A stretch of DNA of 64,000 bases from CALGDE01 sp964655355 (lineage in GTDB: Bacteria > Cyanobacteriota > Cyanobacteriia > CACIAM-69d), in contig CAZZMD010000001.1 in the NCBI GenBank assembly GCA_964655355.1, positions 133,216 through 197,215 on the forward strand, written 5' to 3'. How positions within the stretch are numbered: the first letter of the stretch is position 1; each line of letters starts with the position of its first letter. This document shows, one piece after another, positions 17,013-24,799 of this stretch. A program made the position numbers and the translations under genes. The notes under the pieces were generated by a model that searched no databases, was not told where the DNA came from, and saw only the letters and a program-made list of their open reading frames with translations.

Positions 17013-17045
17013 ACTAGTATTGGCAACAGGACTCCAATACTAGTG
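17012..17045. repeat. Perfect 12-bp inverted repeat
   Basis: CACTAGTATTGG (17012-17023) and CCAATACTAGTG (17034-17045) flank a 10-nt loop. It sits exactly where DUF1350 homology stops. There is no T-run, so it is not a typical terminator; it may be a recombination or mobile-element scar. Confidence 0.85.
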
Positions 17046-17220
17046 TCTTCTTTCACCAATACGAGCATTGTCTTTAAGCTAGATTGCCAGAAGTTCACGC
17101 CTCCCAACGGTGGATTACAGTAAGGAGGAGAGATCAAAAAACGGACCTTTCAACATCTCATCAATCAAGTCCCTTTAGATCCCAACAAGACACAACCCCA
17201 ATTAACTCTAATTGAAACCC

Positions 17221-17760
17221 ATGGCATCTTCTCGATCAAAAAACATCCCCATTCTCACCCTTTCATTACTCGTCTCAAGTCTACTCATCAGTTGTTTTGG
17301 CACGGTTCAAGAACCATCTTCCTCAAGCCCATCAACAGAAACCGCCACTCAAAATGTCCCTTCCCAAGAAGGTGAAAACCAAGCAGAACAAGCAGAAACA
17401 GAGGGTGATCGCGACATAGAAGCGGCAAAGGCAACCCTAGCAGAGAACACGCGGACGCTAAATGAAGAAGATCTAGAAGCTCACATGAAGACTGTGGACG
17501 ACAATTCCACAGCATTTGAGTCGACCAAAGTAGCCCTCGAAGCATTATTCAAGAATTTTGACTTAGAGGTCGAGATGACCGTAGTCGAGGTCGTCGAATC
17601 CAGTGCAGACAGCATCAAGCTCAGGGCAGAACAAACCACCAAGAAAATTAGCGGACCTGAGTTTAAAGACAATCGAATTACGGCCGTTCACACCCTTAAA
17701 AAGCGAGGTGACGAATGGAAGATCTTTGCCACAGAGATAGAAAAAGTGGAATATCTCTAA
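17221..17760 (+). CDS. Putative lipoprotein
   Basis: The 179-residue protein has a lipoprotein signal: a basic start (SSRSKN), a hydrophobic stretch and a lipobox SSLLISC (Cys at about residue 25). A disordered Ser/Thr/Glu-rich linker follows, then a folded domain (about 75-179: ENTRTLNEEDLEAHMKTVDD ... VHTLKKRGDEWKIFATEIEK) that resembles small NTF2/SnoaL-like alpha+beta domains. The start is ATG 17221, three codons after an in-frame TTG. It is followed by a strong terminator. It should be membrane-tethered on the outside; function unknown. Codon and base use are AT-richer than the surrounding genome, like the preceding accessory genes. Confidence 0.7.
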   Translation: MASSRSKNIPILTLSLLVSSLLISCFGTVQEPSSSSPSTETATQNVPSQEGENQAEQAETEGDRDIEAAKATLAENTRTLNEEDLEAHMKTVDDNSTAFESTKVALEALFKNFDLEVEMTVVEVVESSADSIKLRAEQTTKKISGPEFKDNRITAVHTLKKRGDEWKIFATEIEKVEYL

Positions 17761-17803
17761 CCGCCACCCAATCGCCGATTGAAGCGATTAAATTTTAAGT
17801 ACA

Positions 17804-17844
17804 AAAAAATCGGGGTTGACATTGATAGTCAACCCCGATTTTTT
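17804..17844. terminator. Bidirectional rho-independent terminator
   Basis: A 17-nt arm at 17804-17820 (AAAAAATCGGGGTTGAC) pairs perfectly with 17828-17844 around a 7-nt loop, giving A- and T-runs on both sides. It separates the lipoprotein (plus strand) from the convergent chlL (minus strand). Confidence 0.92.
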
Positions 17845-17914
17845 ACGTTTTCTTCTAACGCTAGCGCCACACCTTGCTAATCACCAATTCCTGATTCTCA
17901 TTAAGCACATTAGC

Positions 17915-18817
17915 TTAATCAAAACCCAACAGATCAAAAATCTCGCGATCCTTCAACGGCGTCGCCAACAACGGCTCCACATCATCAATCATGCTCTGGG
18001 CTAACTTGAGATACTCATTTTGTACAGCTTCAACCCCTGGCTCATCATCCTCCATTTCAAAAATGGTGCACTTCTTCAGGCGACTGCGACGAATCGCATC
18101 TACTGCCTGAAAATGCGCCAAAGTTTTTAACCCTACCCGCTCATTAAACTTGTCAATTTGGTCGGTATCTTCACTGCGATTCGCAATAATTCCCCCCAAG
18201 CGCACCTTGTAATTCTTCGCCTTAGCTTGGATAGCTGCCACGATTCGATTCATCGCAAAAATAGAATCAAAATCGTTAGCTGTCACAATCAAACAATAAT
18301 GGGCGTGCTGCAACGGCGCAGCAAAACCACCGCAAACCACATCCCCCAACACATCAAAAATCACCACATCGGTATCTTCTAACAGGTGATGTTCTTTGAG
18401 GAGTTTCACCGTTTGCCCCGTTACATACCCCCCACATCCAGTTCCTGCTGGCGGTCCCCCCGCCTCAATACACATCACACCGTTATAGCCCTCAAACATA
18501 AAGTCATTGGTTTCCAATTCTTCCGAATGGAAATCCACCGACTCCAGCACATCAATGACCGTCGGAACCATTTGCTTAGTCAATGTAAAAGTGCTGTCAT
18601 GTTTAGGGTCACAGCCAATTTGTAATACCCGTTTGCCTAAACGAGAAAAGGCTGCTGAGAGATTAGAAGACGTTGTCGATTTACCAATCCCCCCTTTGCC
18701 ATACACTGCAATCACCAATGCCCCATCAATCTTCATCGCCGGATCTTGATGAACCTGGACGCTGCCTTCGCCATCTTCACCTTTTTGAACAACGGGACGC
18801 ACTGTAGAAACAACCAT
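17915..18817 (-). CDS. chlL: Light-independent protochlorophyllide reductase, iron protein ChlL
   Basis: ChlL is the ATP-dependent reductase of DPOR: a homodimer with one [4Fe-4S] cluster that passes electrons to ChlN-ChlB to reduce protochlorophyllide without light. The 300-residue protein has the P-loop VYGKGGIGKSTTSSN (about 38-52) and the cluster cysteines in GGPPAGTGCGGY and DVLGDVVCGGF; it ends DREIFDLLGFD. ATG 18817 is preceded by AGGAG and was chosen over an upstream TTG. It has an N-terminal extension (GEGSVQVHQD) absent from canonical cyanobacterial ChlL but resembling marine picocyanobacterial ChlL as I recall it. It is the last gene of chlN-chlB-chlL and is followed by a terminator. 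Confidence 0.96.
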   Translation of the reverse strand: MVVSTVRPVVQKGEDGEGSVQVHQDPAMKIDGALVIAVYGKGGIGKSTTSSNLSAAFSRLGKRVLQIGCDPKHDSTFTLTKQMVPTVIDVLESVDFHSEELETNDFMFEGYNGVMCIEAGGPPAGTGCGGYVTGQTVKLLKEHHLLEDTDVVIFDVLGDVVCGGFAAPLQHAHYCLIVTANDFDSIFAMNRIVAAIQAKAKNYKVRLGGIIANRSEDTDQIDKFNERVGLKTLAHFQAVDAIRRSRLKKCTIFEMEDDEPGVEAVQNEYLKLAQSMIDDVEPLLATPLKDREIFDLLGFD

Positions 18818-18878
18818 TTTTAACTCCTGCCTTATAGATAAGTTGAATAGATTCGTTGATGTCGTAGGACTGTTGCGG

Positions 18879-20534
18879 TTACTTGCCAATCCGGGCTTTG
18901 GCTTCGTAAAGGGTATCGACTGTGATTTCAGTAATTCCTAAATCACGGGCAAATTTTTCCGTGTTTCGTTTCACCTTGCCTCGGACAAAAAACGGGATTT
19001 TTTTGAGTTCCTTTAAACCGCTTTCTGCCCAAGTAATTTCAGCACTGGTGCTTGGAGAAACGTCATCGGGATTCGCTTTGTTTTCTGCCGCGATCGCCAC
19101 TTCAGCGGCAGCTTCAGCACCGGGATGGGGCGCAGTGTGCAGATGACTCATATGCCCCTCCGCAAACTCAAAATCATCCCGGAACATGCCAATTAAATGC
19201 TCCTCCAAGCCCATCATTAACGGATGAACCCAATCATCAAAAATGACGTTTGCCCCTTCCCATCCCATCTGGGGAGAATAGCGAGCCGGGACATCCTGCA
19301 CATGAATTGGCGTTGAAATTACGGCGCAAGGAATACCCAATCGCTTGGCAATGTGGCGCTCCATTTGGGTGCCCAATACCAATTCGGGGGCGGCGGCGGC
19401 AACGGCCTCTTCCACCGCCAAATAATCATCGGTAATCACCGCCTCCACGCCATGTTCCTTGGCCACGGCGCGGACTTGTCGGGCAAATTTTCGGCTATAA
19501 GTGCCAATGCCCACCAGGGTGAATCCCAGCTCCTCCGTGGCGATGCGGGCGGCGGCGATCGCGTGGGTAGCATCCCCAAAAATAAACACCCGCTTCCCGG
19601 TCAGATAGGTCGAGTCCACTGATCGCGAATACCAGGGCAACCGCGACGCTCCCGGGTTGGCAGCGGAGGTCAGCCGGGATGCGCTCCAATTGCCCAAGGT
19701 GTCAGAGCGCGATCGCACCAGCACTGATCCCACATCAATACCCGCCACCTCACCGATCTCCTGAATAAAATCGCGGGTAGCGCCGACCCCAATGGGCACC
19801 GTCTTCACCGTCGGCTGTTTAAAGTTGCGCTCCAGCCAACTGCAAACGGTATTGGAAATTTCCGGATACAGAGAAACATTGAAATCGGCGTCCGGCATAC
19901 GGCGAATATCATCCGGCGTCGCCCCCAGGGGAGCCACCACATTCACATCAACCCCCACTTCCCCCAACAGCTTGATGACCTCCTGAATATCATCCCGACA
20001 GCGGAAGCCCAACGCCGTCGGTCCCAAAATGTTCGCCTTGGGGCGCACCTTGGGATCCCGCTCCGGGCGCTGATAGCCCACCGGCGGCACCACCGGCAAT
20101 AGGAGCGATCGCACCAGATGATAGAGCGTTTCGCTCGCGCCCCAATTCTCCTTTTTGGAATAGGCCGGCAACTCCAAATTCACCACCGGCACCGGCAAAT
20201 TCATACTCTCCGCCAACGCCCCCGGCTGATCCTGGATCAACTCCGCCGTGCAACTTTCCCCCACCAACATCACCTGGGGTTGAAAGCGATCGTAGGCATC
20301 CCGCACGGACGTTTTCACCATTTCCGCCGTATCCCCCCCCAAATCCCGCGCTTGGAAGGTGGTGTAAGTCACCGGCGGGCGGCGATCGCGCCGTTCAATC
20401 ATGGTGAACAGCAGGTCAGCGTAGGTATCCCCCTGGGGGGCGTGTAACACATAATGCACCCGCTCCATGGACGTGGCGATCCGCATCGCGCCCACATGGG
20501 GCGGTCCCTCATAGGTCCACAGGGTTAATTCCAT
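18879..20534 (-). CDS. chlB: Light-independent protochlorophyllide reductase subunit ChlB
   Basis: ChlB with ChlN forms the catalytic heterotetramer of DPOR, holding a [4Fe-4S] cluster and the protochlorophyllide site. The 551-residue protein starts MELTLWTYEGPPHVGAMRIA and contains LVGESCTAELIQDQPG, YLTGKRVFIFGDATHAIAAA and LGTQMERHIAKRLGIPCAVI, with the C-terminal helix-rich tail (IPFFVRGKVKRNTEKFA). Canonical cyanobacterial ChlB starts MKLAYWMYAGPAHIGTLR; this one instead matches BchB of purple bacteria and ChlB of Prochlorococcus/marine Synechococcus. A Pro/Ala/Glu linker near residue 475-495 makes it slightly long. The gene lies between chlN (93 bp upstream) and chlL (61 bp downstream). 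Confidence 0.95.
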   Translation of the reverse strand: MELTLWTYEGPPHVGAMRIATSMERVHYVLHAPQGDTYADLLFTMIERRDRRPPVTYTTFQARDLGGDTAEMVKTSVRDAYDRFQPQVMLVGESCTAELIQDQPGALAESMNLPVPVVNLELPAYSKKENWGASETLYHLVRSLLLPVVPPVGYQRPERDPKVRPKANILGPTALGFRCRDDIQEVIKLLGEVGVDVNVVAPLGATPDDIRRMPDADFNVSLYPEISNTVCSWLERNFKQPTVKTVPIGVGATRDFIQEIGEVAGIDVGSVLVRSRSDTLGNWSASRLTSAANPGASRLPWYSRSVDSTYLTGKRVFIFGDATHAIAAARIATEELGFTLVGIGTYSRKFARQVRAVAKEHGVEAVITDDYLAVEEAVAAAAPELVLGTQMERHIAKRLGIPCAVISTPIHVQDVPARYSPQMGWEGANVIFDDWVHPLMMGLEEHLIGMFRDDFEFAEGHMSHLHTAPHPGAEAAAEVAIAAENKANPDDVSPSTSAEITWAESGLKELKKIPFFVRGKVKRNTEKFARDLGITEITVDTLYEAKARIGK

Positions 20535-20574
20535 AGGTCAAAAGTCAAATTAAAGGGGCGTCGTAAACGGGGAA

Positions 20575-20613
20575 GCGCATTGCAAAAGCGCACTGCAAAA
20601 GCGCATTGAAAAT
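20575..20613. repeat. 13-bp tandem repeat, three units, between chlN and chlB
   Basis: GCGCATTGCAAAA (20575-20587), GCGCACTGCAAAA (20588-20600) and GCGCATTGAAAAT (20601-20613). It fills much of the 93-bp gap inside the operon. Confidence 0.88.
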
Positions 20614-20627
20614 GAAACGCAAAAGTC

Positions 20628-21920
20628 TTAAACCGTGAGCCGTCGCCTTCGCTCCGTGGGGCGGGCAAACAATTCCGCCAAATCCGCCGCCTGGTCGTAG
20701 CCATGGAGGGGCGAAAACACCAGCTCAATGGACCACTTCGTCGCCATACCCTCCGCCTCCAGCGGATTCGCCAGCCCCAACCCACACACGGTGATATCCG
20801 GCTGAGCCTCTCGACAGCGATCCAACTGCCGTTCCACATCCTGCCCCTCCGCCAACGCCGTCCCTTCCGGCAACTGCGCAATCTCCGCATCCATCAACAT
20901 ACGGTCAATGTAAGGCGTCCCCACCTCCACCAAATCCATGCCGCACTCTTGAGATAGAAACCGCGCCAACGGAATTTCCAACTGGGAATCCGGGAAGAAA
21001 AACGCCTTACGCCCGTCAAGCACCTCCCGATAGCGCTCCAAACCGGTCTTAGCGCGAGACACCGCCGGCGCGATCGCCCCCTCAAATTTATCGGAGGAAA
21101 CGCCCCAAGCATCGGCCGCCGTTTTCAACCAAGCCGTCGTCCCCTCAATGCCAAAGGGATAGGGCGAAGGTAATAATTCAGCCCCACGACGGATGAGCGA
21201 TCGCACCGTCTCCCCTAAAAACGGTTGCGCCACCAATAATTTTGTCCCCTTGCCCACCGCGGGAAGTTCAACCGATCGCCGCGGCGGGAAAAACGACACC
21301 GGACCAATATCCAATGCGTCAAACAACCGCTGAAACTGGTCCTCCACCACATCCGCCAAACTGCCCACCACCATCAGCGCCGGCTCCTCCGTCTCCTTCC
21401 CAGGCAGAACCGGCACCATCGACCCCAAACACGCATCCTCCCCCTGGGTAAACGTGGTCTCAATGCCACTCCCGGAATAATTGAGGACGCGCACCTTAGG
21501 AAAATACTGATGATTCAGCTTCTCCGCCGCCTTCCCCAAATCCAGCTTGATTACCTCCGACGGACAGGATCCCACCAAAAACAGGGTCTTAATATCCGGG
21601 CGACGCTCCAACAGCTGGGCCACCACCCGCTCCAATTCATCATTGGCATCCGCTAAGCCGGCGAGATCGCGATCGCCCAAAATCGCCGTCCCAAAGCGCG
21701 GCTCCGCGAAGATCATCACCCCCGCCGCCGACTGGATCAAATGGGCACAGGTCCGGGACCCCACCACCAGAAAAAACGCATCCTGCATCTTCCGGTGGAG
21801 CCAAACGATCCCAGTCAACCCACAAAAAACCTCTCGCTGTCCCCGCTCCTTCAACACTGGCACCGTCGGGCGTGCCGCTTCCACCGCTGTCGAGCTGGCT
21901 ACGCAGGGCTCTAATGTCAT
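20628..21920 (-). CDS. chlN: Light-independent protochlorophyllide reductase subunit ChlN
   Basis: ChlN pairs with ChlB in the nitrogenase-like catalytic component of DPOR. The 430-residue protein shows REVFCGLTGIVWLHRKMQDA, VVGSRTCAHLIQSAAGVMIF, LFLVGSCPSEVIKLDLG and FTQGEDACLGSMVP; the three cysteines in the first three motifs are the expected cluster ligands. These sequences are of the BchN/picocyanobacterial type, whereas canonical cyanobacterial and plastid ChlN reads differently in the same blocks. ATG 21920 fits the family. It is the first gene of chlN-chlB-chlL, the same relative order as bchN-bchB-bchL in purple bacteria. Confidence 0.95.
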   Translation of the reverse strand: MTLEPCVASSTAVEAARPTVPVLKERGQREVFCGLTGIVWLHRKMQDAFFLVVGSRTCAHLIQSAAGVMIFAEPRFGTAILGDRDLAGLADANDELERVVAQLLERRPDIKTLFLVGSCPSEVIKLDLGKAAEKLNHQYFPKVRVLNYSGSGIETTFTQGEDACLGSMVPVLPGKETEEPALMVVGSLADVVEDQFQRLFDALDIGPVSFFPPRRSVELPAVGKGTKLLVAQPFLGETVRSLIRRGAELLPSPYPFGIEGTTAWLKTAADAWGVSSDKFEGAIAPAVSRAKTGLERYREVLDGRKAFFFPDSQLEIPLARFLSQECGMDLVEVGTPYIDRMLMDAEIAQLPEGTALAEGQDVERQLDRCREAQPDITVCGLGLANPLEAEGMATKWSIELVFSPLHGYDQAADLAELFARPTERRRRLTV

Positions 21921-22692
21921 CGCTATTCTCCAGCGTTATCTAAAACCAAGATTTTATGGTGCGTATCTCCTATCCAATCCCCCCAATTCTTTGTAAGAGC
22001 ATGGGGTTATCGAAACACAATGTTTTCGACCTAGAAAGAGACTCCTACCAGGCTAACGCCGAATCCCCCCTTCAAAGGTGGATAAACCTTGCATCAGGTA
22101 ACAGTTCAGGAAACGTTTTTCTCAAGTTTCTTAACGATTTAATTCAATATGAATCATGTCGCCGGAATTTTCAGAACAAAGTTTGCCATTGCAACCCCTC
22201 AATAAAGCAACTGGATTGCGGCAGTTAAATGGCATCCCCGCCCGTTTTCTCACCGAACAGAATCCCCCCAAGCCTGCACCGGCCGTAGCCTCCCAAAGGG
22301 GGAGCCGTAGCGACACTGTTAAGTGGATTCCCGGAACAAAGCGGATCGCGCCCGTGCCAAACCTCCGGGTTTAAGTATATTCTCGTAGTAAGACTTAATG
22401 GCTAATACAACTCTGAACCTGGTTTGAACCTGTCGGGTTCTCGGTCAGAATGGGCACTCAAACAGTAACCGCGATCGCTCAACTTCAATGGGAGTGATCG
22501 CCCCTTCCGTGACCTTATCTGTAGGCTTATTCCCGGGCGGACCTTCCGTCCACTCCCCTCGGGAAAATTGAGGAATAGGCCGGTAATGTCCTCGCCTTAG
22601 CAGCCGTCTCCCGACTCCGTCGTTGCCCCCCGGGGCAAATTTGTTTTCGTCCAGACACAACGCATTCACCAATTACTTGTCGGAGTCCGCAT
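21921..22692. other. Long intergenic region upstream of chlN
   Basis: About 770 bp between divergent chlN and a small plus-strand gene. It must contain the chlNBL promoter. It holds an imperfect palindrome (22010-22029, TCGAAA...TTTTCGA) and a GC-rich hairpin followed by a T-rich stretch (TTGCCCC 22623-22629 / GGGGCAA 22632-22638), possibly ending a short RNA. A 72-codon open frame at 22156-22374 shows no recognisable domain and I do not count it as a gene. Confidence 0.5.
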
Positions 22693-22956
22693 ATGCACTC
22701 ATCCTTCGAGCACACACCTCCATTTCCAATCAACAGCATTGTTCGCCATGCCGAATACCCCGACTCCACGTTTCGGGTCATCGGTCATTTAGGTCCCGAC
22801 CTCTGCAAACTGACCTGCATGGATACCCCCGGTCGCTTTGCCCAAATGGCCAATATTCGCCAGCTCAGCCTGGTGAAGGTGATTCCCCCGTCTCAACCGG
22901 CAACGCGGGCCGATTACAGCCCCAATATTCCGATTCGCAATATCCCTGCGATTTAG
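22693..22956 (+). CDS. Small hypothetical protein
   Basis: An 87-residue open frame starting at ATG 22693. The central part (INSIVRHAEYPDSTFRVIGH, then CKLTCMDTPGRFAQMANIRQ) looks like a compact beta-rich domain with well-balanced composition, unlike the random frames nearby. No signal peptide or membrane segment. I do not recognise the family. It stands alone, reading toward the convergent DUF1517 gene, with a hairpin at 23009-23052 between them. Probably a real small cytoplasmic protein, but this rests on composition only. Confidence 0.5.
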   Translation: MHSSFEHTPPFPINSIVRHAEYPDSTFRVIGHLGPDLCKLTCMDTPGRFAQMANIRQLSLVKVIPPSQPATRADYSPNIPIRNIPAI

Positions 22957-23008
22957 TCGACGGTTGCCACCGATTTTCGGATGGTGTTCTACCTTTCTCC
23001 TCTACAAA

Positions 23009-23052
23009 AAATCCCCGGTTGGTGCCATCAAACATGGAACAGCCGGGGATTT
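23009..23052 (-). terminator. Rho-independent terminator of the DUF1517 gene
   Basis: AAATCCCCGGTT (23009-23020) pairs with AGCCGGGGATTT (23041-23052) with one G-T pair and a 20-nt loop. On the minus strand it is followed by a T-run, placing it just after the DUF1517 stop. Confidence 0.8.
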
Positions 23053-23100
23053 CTCTATTGACGGTTTTTAGTGATTTACCGGGACCGCCGGGACCAATCC

Positions 23101-24147
23101 CTAGACCAAACGCAGGTCGGGATAGTGGGTCAAAATATCATCCTTGCTGAGGACATCCCCATCCGCTTGGGGACTCCACAGAATCTCGACGGCCACCAGC
23201 TCATCGGCAGCGATCGCCCCGAGGCTGCTGAGGGCTTGGCGCAATTCCGCCTCTCCGGCAATGGTGTCCGGGAAGTTGAGACGGCGCTCTGCGGCGGCCA
23301 AAAGCGTCACCACAATGTATCCTTCGTCGGCGTCGGTGGTCAGCATACCGTCCACCGTGCCATCCTCAGTCCCCGCCCCCAAGGCAGAACTGGACAGCGA
23401 TCGCTCATTTTGGGCGCTGTTGTAGTTGGACAAGGTTTCGTGGGTGAACTTGGAGCGCTCTTCCAAGGACAACCGATTAAAGCCAACCTCAGCGGCTTCC
23501 ATCGACACCTGATCCGCTTCCGCGTTGCCATATATCCAGCAATCCGGGTGGCGCAACAGGGACAGGGTCGCCTCCTGGAGCAATTGCGATCGCCCGGTGG
23601 CAGTGCCCGTATCGGCCGTCTGGGCCATCCGGTCGAGATCTTTTTGCAAGCTCCGCGCCCGGGCCAACAATCCCACCTGCACCTGGGCAACGGACACCAA
23701 CGAGCTGCCATAGCGACCACTGCGTTGGGCCACCATCGGGCGATCGCCATCGCCATCGGTAATGCCGCGCAGGGCATTGGCCAGGTAATTAATGATGGCA
23801 AAGCCGATCATCAGGGCAAACAGGCTGCCAAAGCCACCGCCGAAACCAAAGAAAGGAATCAGGAAGGGGAAACCAAACCCGCCCCCGTAGCTCCCGCTTC
23901 GATAACCAGAGCCGCTGTAGGACCGACTGCCGCCAGAATAACTGGGGGCAGAGCGACGAAAAGAACCGCCACCAATGCGTCCACCGCTTCGGGCCGCTAG
24001 GGCACTGCTAGCCGGACCAAAGGTGAGGATCGCCACAAGACTTGCGATGAAAAGACGTTTGACCATGGGACGAAGAAAAATGCGCAGGGAACGCAAGCGG
24101 GATAGCAAGGTTTGAAATAGGGTTTTGATTTGGGGAGAGGGGGTCAT
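23101..24147 (-). CDS. DUF1517 family membrane protein
   Basis: The 348-residue protein has a signal peptide (MVKRLFIASLVAILTFGPAS ending in ASSALA), preceded by 27 extra residues from the first ATG, so the real start may be the internal Met at about residue 28. After cleavage come a Gly/Ser/Tyr/Arg-rich stretch (SGGRIGGGSFRRSAPSYSGG) and a hydrophobic Phe/Gly-rich transmembrane segment (about 85-120, ending ALMIGFAIINYLANALRG). A soluble domain of about 210 residues follows, with VSVAQVQVGLLARARSLQKD and YIVVTLLAAAERRLNFP. This is the DUF1517 layout shared by cyanobacteria and plastids; function is not established. A terminator follows. Confidence 0.85.
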   Translation of the reverse strand: MTPSPQIKTLFQTLLSRLRSLRIFLRPMVKRLFIASLVAILTFGPASSALAARSGGRIGGGSFRRSAPSYSGGSRSYSGSGYRSGSYGGGFGFPFLIPFFGFGGGFGSLFALMIGFAIINYLANALRGITDGDGDRPMVAQRSGRYGSSLVSVAQVQVGLLARARSLQKDLDRMAQTADTGTATGRSQLLQEATLSLLRHPDCWIYGNAEADQVSMEAAEVGFNRLSLEERSKFTHETLSNYNSAQNERSLSSSALGAGTEDGTVDGMLTTDADEGYIVVTLLAAAERRLNFPDTIAGEAELRQALSSLGAIAADELVAVEILWSPQADGDVLSKDDILTHYPDLRLV

Positions 24148-24398
24148 GAACGGGACTGGGCAATCGATAAAGGGTTAATTAGCAAACGATTCAGGGACAA
24201 CGGGAAAACAGCGGATGAAAAATAAAAATGGTCAGGGAGATAGCGTTAAATGGCGCTATGTCGATGTCATCGACTTTGGTCCGAAGAACCATGTCATCCG
24301 GGACGTGATGTTCAGACTAAGCTCTCGTATTCTTGTATCGCTTGACAAACAATAAAGCGGCAAATCGACTGGGATCAGCGGCGCACTGCTTCAGCGTC

Positions 24399-24641
24399 TT
24401 ACCCGCCTCCCACAATTGTAACGACTTCAAAGCGATCACCGGTTTGGACCGGTGTGGTTTCCCAGAACTGACGATGCAAAATTTCGCCATTGTATTCCAC
24501 CGCAACGAGACGGGGATTCAGGGTCCAATGGGTCAAGGCGTCGTAAACCATCAGCCCCGACGGACAGGTACGGGATTCCCCATTTAACTGCACTTCCAGC
24601 GCGCTCAGGGGCGGCGTCCCAGGGGCAGAGGGATTGTCCAT
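24399..24641 (-). CDS. thiS: Sulfur carrier protein ThiS
   Basis: The 80-residue ubiquitin-like protein ends in Gly-Gly-Gly (VVTIVGGG). Its C-terminal glycine is adenylated and thiocarboxylated to donate sulfur for the thiazole ring of thiamin. Other family marks are VQLNGESRTCPSG, VAVEYNGEILHR and TGDRFEVVTIVGG. The length is slightly above the usual 65-70 residues because of a 12-residue N-terminal extension rich in Pro. No thiE or thiG gene is adjacent and I saw no TPP riboswitch signature upstream. Confidence 0.85.
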   Translation of the reverse strand: MDNPSAPGTPPLSALEVQLNGESRTCPSGLMVYDALTHWTLNPRLVAVEYNGEILHRQFWETTPVQTGDRFEVVTIVGGG

Positions 24642-24799
24642 AGGTTGGGAAATTGGGTCGTAATGGGATCGTCAAACTAGCAATTGGACGGCGGCCTGGG
24701 CATGATCCCCAACGCCTGATCCGTCTCTCCCAGCTTAACCAAGTTTCACAGTGGCCACCGGGATAGCTTTCCGGCTACTGCCTTCGCCCCGACACGCTC

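Larger units (their letters stand above)
16829..17211. other. Intergenic region with gene remnant and inverted repeat
   Basis: No intact gene. It holds the DUF1350 remnant (16920-17012) and a perfect inverted repeat (17012-17045). Beyond these, the minus strand at about 17050-17150 reads as short broken peptides in several frames that I cannot assign. Confidence 0.6.

Noticed and set aside
17046..17150. Possible DNA-methylase-like fragment (minus strand, ISPPYCNPPLGG)
   Set aside because: Only a few residues resemble a methylase motif, the frame is broken on both sides and no further motif follows.
22156..22374. 72-codon open frame upstream of chlN
   Set aside because: Starts at ATG but has no recognisable domain, no ribosome-binding site and a composition like random frame; not listed as a gene.
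22410..22450. tRNA-like GGTTTGAACCTG sequence
   Set aside because: Resembles a T-arm but no acceptor or anticodon stems can be folded around it.
24642..24799. TPP riboswitch upstream of thiS
   Set aside because: The conserved CTGAGA and downstream riboswitch core are not visible on the minus strand.
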